Source of the DNA: Collybia mongolica | Taxonomy: Eukaryota > Basidiomycota > Agaricomycetes > Agaricales > Clitocybaceae | Assembly (NCBI GenBank): GCA_013420905.1 | Contig: JAAXNY010000011.1 | Location: 2,480,001-2,544,000 of the forward strand | Reading direction: 5' to 3' | Length of the DNA stretch: 64,000 bases | Shown: piece by piece, positions 55,796 to 64,000 of the stretch | Layout: each line of letters starts with the position of its first letter | Position numbering within the stretch: position 1 is the first letter of the stretch | Program-made: the position numbers and the translations under genes | The notes under the pieces: generated by a model | What the model was told of the DNA's origin: nothing | Database searches by the model: none | What the model saw: only the letters and a program-made list of their open reading frames with translations

Positions 55796-56431
55796 TGTAA
55801 GTAGCTACAGCTAGGGCAGGCTCCCCTAAGTATATTGGTAAGGTTAAACCAAAGACCCTTAGTATCATTTATCTTAACTTGCGAATATTTATATGGTGAA
55901 GTACATAGATGGGATGGAATAAGGGAGGGAAGATAACAGATTCTCATTCAGTGTGGTGCGATTGAACTTGGCCGAAATTAGCCGAACTGAATTTCCTACT
56001 TGAGACGTTGTCCCACCCCTACGAGACCCTTGATGTAAGGGTCCAGGGGAGTCAAGGTCTCGGATTCTTCTACCGCCCCCCCCCCTGAGTTAAGGTATCT
56101 CGAAGCATTATCGGACGACGATGGGTCTAAGGGCCTCTGGGCATTTGAAGTATATAGCTTCTGCGAAGGGTATAGTTGGCACACATGGACTCAGACGTTG
56201 GGGTCAAAATGCTAATAATTGTAAGATTATTTTCATTGAGTGTTTTTTTTTGGGGGTTGGGTTCGAGTACGAACAAAATGCTACATCAGGGGTGGAATAT
56301 GTACTACTGAAACAGTATGCGTTGAAAGTGTAATTAATGAGGGTCATATAGTAGGGTGGGGCTAATGCTACAGTGGTGTGAGTCAAGGGTATGAGTCAGG
56401 GTATGTATCGATCCGCAGAATAATAATGGTA
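55796..56431. other. Spacer before R5 3' end
   Basis: No gene seen. Short homopolymer runs of C (about 56080) and T (about 56245) only. Confidence 0.4.
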
Positions 56432-58116
56432 TCAAACGATGTCCAGCGAGTTTCTATAAGCCACTGTGGGTGCGTCTGGTGCGTGGCGAGGGACGGTGGA
56501 GATGGTATGTGCAGGCTCGGGGTACGTGGGATGATCTGCGATCTCGCCGACGTCAAGGTGTCGCACGGACGAGATCTCAATATCAGGCCGTGTAGCTGCG
56601 AGACGGGGAGACGGTGGTGACGAGTCGACTGGTGAGGAAAATGTGCTCGTAGACGATGAGGAGCCAGAGGAAGGAGCCGGGGAGTAGGGGCCGTCGTTGT
56701 AATCAGCCAGGGTACCACCGACGTCCTTGAGGGAAAGGGCACCGAAAGATGCATCGGGGTCAAATTCCTTCTTCTCGTCCAGAGCGCCTCCGGCATCGAC
56801 AAATGAGACGGACATGTCCGTGAAGGACTCGAGTGAGTCGTGTTTGCGAATAGTGTGGCGCTCGACGAAGACCGGGAGTGTCGCGGTGCGACCGTTGGTG
56901 GATGTCATATCCTTTGACTTCGTGCTAAGAGAGGAAAAGATATTAGTATCCGACCGTTACGGTGAATCGAAGTAGAACATACCCAGAAGAGCTGAACATG
57001 CCAGAGCTGAAAGAGCCGCTCGATACACCGACGCGTTTGGCGACGGACTGGACCACAGAGCGGTAATTTTTGCGGGCCTCCTCGGCAAAGCCGAAGAAGA
57101 AGAAAAAGATGAAGGCGCAGACGACGGACATCCATCGGCCCATCTCCAAGTTACCCTGAAGCTCGGGGTTCATGCGCCAGAGGATGGCAGGGATCTGGTC
57201 AACCCGAGAGAAACCAAGATGAGTGTCCTCCCATCCCCTCCAAGGCTGGATGTTGCCGACAAGAATATTGCGGTAGAGAGCGTAGCAGCCGAGGGGGACG
57301 GTGAGGAGGGTTTCAATGCCAGCCAGACACATGAGACGGATGTATCGGTTGGTGTTGAGGTTCTTGTTGCTCGACATCAACTCCTTGAATTGCGACCGGC
57401 TCTTGTTGAAAGCACGGATGGCAAGGACGGAGTACACTGCAGAGACAAGGCCGATCACGATGGGGGGGACCATCACGATGACGACAGCAACGGGAGTGTT
57501 GTAGGTGAAGGGGAAGCATCCGACTTCTCCAAAGATGTTGAACCGATGACCTTGAGGGATGTACTGCAAAATCATTTCCATGATGGGAATACCGAGCCCA
57601 ATGGCAAGGTCGACCATGATACCGCGACGTTTCTGATAAGGAGGACTGTAAGGAAGGAGAAGAGAATCATAAAAACTGATGTATTACCTCGGCGTGGGTA
57701 ATGGTGACGGAGCGTACAGAGGCGATATGGTAGAGGCGGCGGTTGATGCACAGCGAACTCGCTGGGATTGCGACAGCAACACCCACAATGAATTTTGCAG
57801 CTGGCGACACAGGTAAGAACGGGCGCAATTACTCCGAGCGGGATGACGTACAGATATCGCACCAAACAGGAGCATAGTTAATAGCAGTGGTGTTCCAGAC
57901 GACCGAGTTGATGAAAAGATTCAGGCACGATAGCCCAGTCCACGCCATGTAAAGGCACGTCCCAGTGTTCCATGCTGATTTCAAGGTAAGCTTGCGGAGA
58001 GAAAGAGACAACTGATTATAAATACCTTGCAAATGCCACGGGAATGGGATGCAGCACATGAGAAAGCCAGTGAAGGCGAAGATGGAGAACACATAGTTGG
58101 GGGGTGCGGGGATCAT
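56432..58116 (-). CDS. STE3-type pheromone receptor R5
   Basis: Five exons: 58116-58026, 57974-57852, 57800-57688, 57632-56983 and 56924-56432, total 489 residues. Landmarks: IPFPWHLQ, CLYMAWTGLSCLNLFINSVV, APVWCDI, ASSLCINRRLYHIASVRS, YIPQGHRFNIFGEVGCFP, NTNRYIRLMCLAGIE, RGWEDTHLGFSRVDQIPAIL and FFGFAEEARKNYRS. Start MIPAPPNY chosen because it gives the expected extracellular N-terminus; an upstream ATG at 58167 also exists. Exon 4 (650 nt) fuses three exons that are separate in R2 and R4. The long tail is Ser/Pro/Asp-rich. No pheromone gene is near. Confidence 0.92.
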
Positions 58117-59433
58117 GGTGAGCGGACAATAAGACTCGTCAAGAGACGGGGGAACCCTTGAGTACACTGAGGTGGAATCAGCTGGAGGAACGAAAGATCA
58201 CTCGTCGATCCAACAGGTTTAAGAGCGAACGCTCCGATTTTCCCTCCTTGTACACATTTTGGGTATCCCCTTGTCTTCGGTTACTGAAGAGTTCGACATC
58301 ATCCTTAGAGCTTTCCCGCTTTTGGACGCAAGTTTGTTCGAGTCTAAATATGGATGAATCATACTCCCACATCAGCCACAAAAAAACGTCCCCATTTAGA
58401 CATTACCTTGTCCCAACTAAAAACATCAAGTCATGTTATGATCCCACCATGCGTTTAGATCCTTTCGCCGAAGAAAACGTGTCTGATGATAGCCTATCTC
58501 AGAATTCCCGACGGGTCGATCAGAAAGTCGATGAAGAGGAGCGAACAAAGTTGGCCAGAAAAAGAGCGACCAGAAAAGGCTGTTTGCGGCTGTTTGCAGG
58601 AGGCTAGCACGCGATGAGAGCGCGTCGTGAAAACAAGGTCGTTGCTCCAGAGGGAAGGAGTCGCCGCAGTTGCGAAAAAAGCAACAAGTTCCGAATGTCT
58701 ATTCTTTGTTGTAACAGATGGCTCTTTGTTCCAGGGTAAGATAAGCGGCAGAGCATTGACTTGAGCGTAGCAACCGTTGAGAAACCGCCCAATAACTACC
58801 GTCACTGGTGGTTAAAAACTGTCAAAAAACAAGGTCGTTAGTTCTAACTCAAGTAGGCAGTATTTGTAAGGAACGCACCATAAGCCTCGAAGGTCACCGA
58901 CCCTTCACCAGTCCCATTTTCTGCAAACCTTCCCCCCAACACGATTTCGCCTTGACGGGATGGGAAGAGCGATGGGAAACTACCACAGGCCTTCAAAGGT
59001 CAGCATGATGGGGAGAAGGAGAGAGATATCGTAGGCTACCCACAGATGCAGCCTTTATGTCGAGCCCATCTAGCCGACCTCTATTGTCTTTATTGTTCTG
59101 AGCCACATGCGGGGTGATTACGTAACAACAATAAGAGATGTCACGAGCACGCACGGATCATCTGATGGGCACGCCACCAGCTCCAGTCAGTTGACACGCA
59201 GAATCGCAGAGGATATTTTGCTCATGCAGAGCGGGGAAGGATGTCATATTTCATGGAAATGGCTATAATACAGTCGAAGTAGCTACAGTTGGGCATAAAG
59301 CGGGTGAATGGATACAGTTGGAGGATTCAGGATTCAGGAAAACCAGAACAAAACCCGGAAGATGAAGGACGAATATACAAAAGGCCCAACTCCCGAAACG
59401 ATAGAGACGTCAGGCAGGAATAGGACAAACATA
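58117..59433. other. R5 promoter and R6 3' region, no gene supported
   Basis: One GACAATA and no clear CATTGT cluster. A short plus-strand frame from 58448 (MRLDPFAEENVSDDSL…) is charged but has no motif. No pheromone precursor found on either strand on inspection for CaaX ends. Confidence 0.4.
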
Positions 59434-61366
59434 CTAAACGATCTCCTTCACCACAGTCATATAGATGATCTCGCCAGGGGCATAAACGCTAAATTTCTCG
59501 CCACTGAGCGTGCGCCTCAGGCTCGACACACTCGGGCGTTTCGGAAGACCTTTCTTGGGCTGAGGCGACGGTGAAGCAGGGACCTCGGGAACAGACGAAA
59601 TACTGGAGCCTTGGAATGGCCGTGATTGCATATGCGGTGGTGTGACAGAAGGGTACAATGGGTATCCAAACGACTGCTCAGGGGAGACCGGAGAACTCGA
59701 GCGCGAACGATCGGTGTGTCGTGAAATGGTCGAGGGGGTGGAAACTGGAGGGTGAGGCCAGGCAGCATCAAACACTGATGAAATGACAGATCGTACATCA
59801 TCTGGAACGTTCCGAGGCGGTGGGGTAGAGTGGGTGCTGTGGGTGTCAGTGGGAGAGGGTATAGAAATAGGCAGTTGTTTCTCATATACAGGTTTTCGGG
59901 GGGATGCATACACTGGTGGTGGGGAGATAAGGGCGGTGGGTGTACCAATACCAAGGGACTTCGCCGTGGGAGACACGAGGTAGTCCAATGTAGAAGCCAT
60001 GAAAGCCTCATCTTCAGCCGTGGAACTTGGGCTTGGGCTGGGTGAGTCGGCGCCACGGAACGAATTGGGTGATTTCCGACCAAGCGACCACAGCTTCGGC
60101 TTCTTGGGATCTAATGTGTCATCCCAGCCTGATTTGAGATCTAGGGCTTGAGGTTTAGGACGCGGGGTGCTCATGATCAAAGATGCCGGTCGAGAGATCA
60201 TCTCAGGAGCTAATTTAGCAGTACTATGTTATGTGAGTCGAGATAAAAGATGTTTCGATCAAATAGACATACTGTGTGGGTAACATCTCCGCCTCCGCCT
60301 TGGGTTTTGGCTTTGTTGTAAGGACTTTGTGGATCCACTTTGCAGAGTCGCGCAGCTCTTCACTGATCGTGAAGGACAGAATGATATAGACCAGAGAGAC
60401 GACTGGGACGCCCCACCACACCAACTGGATGCTTCGGACTTCGGGGCGGATCTGAACGATCGATATCACCGTGATCTCCGCGTGAACAGATGCCCAGGAT
60501 GTCCATGGCTTGAAACCGGAAATAGTGAACATGGAGAACAGCGTCACAATGAAAAGGGCACCAGTGGTGAGGAAGGTTGTGGCGATGCGGCGAACGAAAA
60601 GCGATGAAGTGAGATTTGATCGTGATTCGAGATGGGTGGTGAAACGCGCAGAGACGAGACGGAACGAATTATGCACCGCAAGTCCTGGGGAATGACATAA
60701 ATGTTGAGATCTGTACCATGATAGCTGATGGAATACATGAACATACCAGATAAAACGAACGATGCTGTGCAGATGATCATAGGCGGCAGCCACATGATGA
60801 CAAGTCCAACTGTTGATGGGTGTATAGATGCGGAACAGCCAAAATCTTTGACAAGATCAAACCGGTGATCTTGCACAATTATATCTACAAAGAACTGATA
60901 AGCGACCATGCAGTTAGATACAAAGAGAACATACGCAGTATCATGTAAAATACAGGAACAATGTAACAAAAGAGAAGGTCGAAGAGCACACTGTTTCGTC
61001 TGCTTCGTGGATCTTTGGGAATCGTTCGGGTGGACGCTACTAGCTCTAGGTTTCGTGAGATGCAAAGACATGCTCCTGGAAGTGCGACCGTAGCGCCTAG
61101 CAGAAGTTTCGTAACTACAAATATTCAGACAATCACGACTAGCGACGGGGGGGGGGGGCCAACATACCAATGTCACACCAGACCGGGATGTGAATGTCAA
61201 CATTACCCGACCATACGAGCGCGTTGATACCGTGGACAAGGTTGCAGCCAACGAGCCACGAAACAATGGCGAGGTTCGCCACATTGCAGCGGACGCGCCG
61301 GACAGGGATGAACACAGCGAGCAGAGCAGCACATACGAAGGAGATGACAGGCAGCTCAGAACGCAT
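59434..61366 (-). CDS. STE3-type pheromone receptor-like R6, long tail
   Basis: Five exons: 61366-61168, 61114-60935, 60884-60747, 60684-60273 and 60223-59434, total 572 residues. The first three exons have the same lengths and phases as R1 and R3. Landmarks: NVANLAIVSWLVGCNLVHGI, IPVWCDI, GACLCISRNLELVAST, IIVQDHRFDLVKDFGCSA, KPWTSWASVHAE and WWGVPVVSLVYII. QDHR replaces the usual QGHR, and the FSRV(D/E)Q(I/F) motif after the tryptophan cluster is absent. The tail of more than 250 residues is Ser/Pro-rich with basic patches. The first intron has a run of 12-13 C. Could be a non-mating receptor-like gene. Confidence 0.88.
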
Positions 61367-62848
61367 ATCTGCTAATAGACCCTACTCAGGACGTGCGTCC
61401 AGCTGATAATGGAGGCAGGGTAGGACAAAAAGAAGTCGAATGGGTGGATGACTGCGAGTCAAAAGAGCCCATATTAGAAGGAAAATAGAACAAGAAGTTG
61501 TTTGACAGCAAAAGAGGCTAATGAGCGTCGAATAGCCGATGTGGCGAACGCCTGAGTCCCAGCACTCGAGACAGGTGGACAGAAGAACAAGTTTGCTGCC
61601 TGTTTGATAACAAGGTGATGATGTCGGAAGACCTGGTCGCTATCGCGAAAGTTGGTTTACCCGGACCGAAGGCTAGCCAGCACTGCTGGGAATGGTGAAA
61701 ATGACAAGGGGAAGTGCAAATCCGGCAGTGTCAATAGCGAGCCACGAGAAACGGAGATCAACCAGAAACGGGCAGTCGTATGTGAATTCCATTTTGGGAA
61801 ATCAGGCACGTGTCGTGGCTGTGCTGACCCGGTGTTCCAAATCACTCAGCTCCGGTGTTTGGCCAGGGGCGGGGAGTTGGAAGTTGGGAGTGGCTTTTGA
61901 ACCAATCTTTATCCCCAGCTGATTTTGGGGGTGTGTGGAAAGGCCCAGGACTTTTTCCTTCAAACCGTTTTTTAGAGATGACGCGCGTAAGATAGAATCA
62001 CTGACGAATTTCAATGCCTTGTACGTTGTACTAGCTCTACTGATGCCAGATGGTGGACATCCTCAGAGGATAGCATTCGAGTAATATAGAAATTGGAATG
62101 TGACTAATGCTGCGACCACTGGCGGCGCAAGCGATCCTAGACGGACCTGAGTTTCCTTATTCCTCATTCCTCAGGCCTCAGCAGTTCCACGACCTCCAAT
62201 GATCCACAAACATAAAATCGATTTAGCCCACATGACGAGTAGGTACGAAAGAGACGTGTCCGACGAGAGGTTTTTGCACTCTTATATGGTACAAAATCCG
62301 AGAAAAAGTATCGATCGAGCTGGGGACCTGAGTGGATCCTGGAACCTCAATTTAAGGAAGTAGGACTCACGGGCAGAAAAGATCGAATCATGGGCAACAG
62401 GCCGCGCTAGATGAGAGTATCGGGTTTCAAAGGCTGCTAGCGTCGAGTAATCCTGGCAGCCTCTGCACCTACTCCAAGTCCGCCACCGTGTTGAAAGAAG
62501 AAAGAATTTCTGAACCCCATAGATCAATAATGAATTTGATTCGCTACGTACATGTCGTGCATGCCTCATCTGTCTGTTATAACATCCGAACAATGGCGAG
62601 TAATGAGATACTTCACCGTCGAAAGGTTGCTCTAAACGTCACGTAATCACGCCTTCACCAGCCCCATTTCGCTGTTTCCCGGTACTATTACATATCAAAC
62701 ATGGAACTGTCAGACTGAATCAGGGGGTCCATTGGGGGTCCAAACGAGAGTCTGGACACTATTTGGGCGGAGTTGCTGCCGTTGTGCTACAGCGGGTATT
62801 GAGTTGGCTATCCGCTGCTGCTGCTGCGACGATTCAAATAAAATGGAC
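61367..62848. other. R6 upstream region, no gene supported
   Basis: No convincing gene. An AACAATGG at about 62589 is a single HMG-like word. May contain the 3' end of the next gene if its last exon extends past 62849. Confidence 0.4.
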
Positions 62849-64000
62849 TTACTCTTTATCAATAGGCCCGGTTTGCTGCGAATAAACCACGGGCGGGAAA
62901 GTGTAGACGACGATGCTCATGTAGTTCAGTTCAGAGCAATAATCGGTGAAGGGAGAAAATAGGCCTTCGAAGAGACTGGGTAGGGGCGTGTAGTGGGTGA
63001 CGCGCGGATGCAAACTCAAATGCTGCAAGTGAGGCCAAGCACGTGCCATGTCCTCGGTCGCCGACATGTCAAGGTAATATGGTAATCGTATAATCAACTC
63101 GACCTTTGCGAGATTGAAAAAACCTAGGAGGGGCCGGATTGTATCAATGGTGATAGGCTGTAGCGCTTGTCCGACGTCTGGCGTGCGATAGCCTTCTTTA
63201 ACTTCAAAGCAAGTAAGGGTTGACGTTTGGCAGTGGGTTCGCACTGTGGTGAAGAAGTTCTTCCACGCGAAGGCAGTGTCAGGATAACAGAGGCCGACCG
63301 AGATAGCTTTGAGAGCGGCACTATCCAAGCATCCAATTAAGCCGCTACAAAAAGAGAGAGAGGAAAGCTGAAATATGAGCGATTCCAGGGCTGGAAAGGC
63401 TAGCGGTAATGCCGGAAAGAACGCAGGCTTCAGGACGTTGGATCCCAACATACTAAACCTGCGTAATTTTGGAAGGTTGGAAATGCATAACAAGGCCTCT
63501 CGGGACATTACATCGATTTCCAGGTCTTCCAGAAGACTCCACCCTTTAACAATCGTGGAGGTGAGTTCCACTTTATTCATATAACTCCCCCTAGTGAAAG
63601 TGACATGTTTAACGAGAGGGTACTTGGATTGCAGCAATTTTATGTGGTCGTGATCAGAATCAAGAGTCCTGATTTCGGTGACTGAAAGGCTCTCGACGTT
63701 AGGGCCCATATGCCAGTCAAGATATTCGAACCCTCCATATGGGTACGCGTGCCTGTGCCGACGAACTCCTTTCAAATTGGGAAAGAGTGTATGCTGTGGA
63801 AGACCCAGTTTCTCGTAGACAGTCACGTCAAGTTCAAGATCATGAAAACGGCGGCCATTGCCCATAAACTTTACACGCCGGCTGTATTCCAAAAATCGGG
63901 GCCAGTCACTGTCAATGGCTTCCCTCCTGAGACGCTGTAGAAAAAGCTTAGGTAAGTGTGTTTATCAGCGGGTAGAGTGGGTTTACAACGAACCAGGACT
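62849..64000 (-). CDS. F-box-like LRR protein, partial at window end
   Basis: The main exon runs from 63934 to 62849, reading RLRREAIDSDWPRFLEYSRR, then leucine-rich segments such as LPKLRRFSMLGSNVL, FPALESLIFQLSSLSF and MARAWPHLQHLSLHP. An upstream exon (63987-64000, ending SWFV) is joined by a 52-bp intron (GTAAAC…CTACAG) and continues beyond the window, where the F-box should be. The DW(P)RFxxYxRR segment after the first intron is a hallmark of a large agaricomycete F-box-like family. The stop at 62849 overlaps a GTAAGT donor; splicing to about 62805 would add a short tail ending CSTTAATPPK. Confidence 0.75.

Overview
The window is fungal nuclear DNA, almost certainly from a mushroom-forming basidiomycete (Agaricomycetes). 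Genes carry many 45-65 bp GT-AG introns, mobile elements of the KDZ, Tad-like LINE, chromovirus LTR, Tc1/mariner and hAT types are present, and the core is a pheromone/pheromone-receptor array of the kind found at the B (P/R) mating-type locus. I resolved six STE3-type seven-helix receptors (R1-R6), all with open multi-exon reading frames, and four lipopeptide pheromone precursors ending in CaaX boxes (CAIA, CVIA, CVIA, CVVA) that are too short for ordinary ORF calling.

Layout: 1-3.2 kb, a decayed LINE 3' fragment, a perfect palindrome and a ~110-bp tandem repeat split by a poly(T) retro-insertion. 3.7-8.2 kb, a KDZ DNA transposon with an accessory gene and a transposase-like gene broken by one TGA. 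8.2-9.0 kb, a non-autonomous hAT element with an 8-bp target duplication, sitting in a gene remnant. 10.1-18.5 kb, five tandem intact STE14-like isoprenylcysteine carboxyl methyltransferase (ICMT) genes, all on the minus strand. 19.9-30.2 kb, the dense mating core: Phe1(+), R1(-), Phe2(+), R2(-), Phe3(+), R3(+), Phe4(+). 30.8-32.5 kb, an F-box-like gene. 32.9-39.1 kb, a full-length intact LINE with target duplications, ending ~90 bp from receptor R4 (39.2-40.5 kb, minus). 41-46.7 kb, CpG-poor gene-empty DNA. 46.7-52.9 kb, a complete but decayed Ty3/gypsy chromovirus. 53.7-55.3 kb, an intact Tc1-like element. 56.4-61.4 kb, receptors R5 and R6 (minus). 62.8 kb to the end, a partial F-box-like gene.

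How the parts could work together: the pheromone precursors must be farnesylated, trimmed at the CaaX box and carboxyl-methylated on the new C-terminal cysteine before STE3 receptors on a partner can sense them. The ICMT family does the last step. A five-gene ICMT array immediately beside the pheromone/receptor array is therefore a plausible local pheromone-maturation module and is the most interesting feature here. The intergenic regions next to most core pheromone and receptor genes hold repeated ACAATG/CATTGT sites resembling HMG-box factor targets, suggesting shared mating control. R4-R6 have no adjacent pheromone gene and may be non-mating-specific or orphan receptors. All splice models were assembled by hand from reading-frame continuity and GT-AG borders; no database search was possible.
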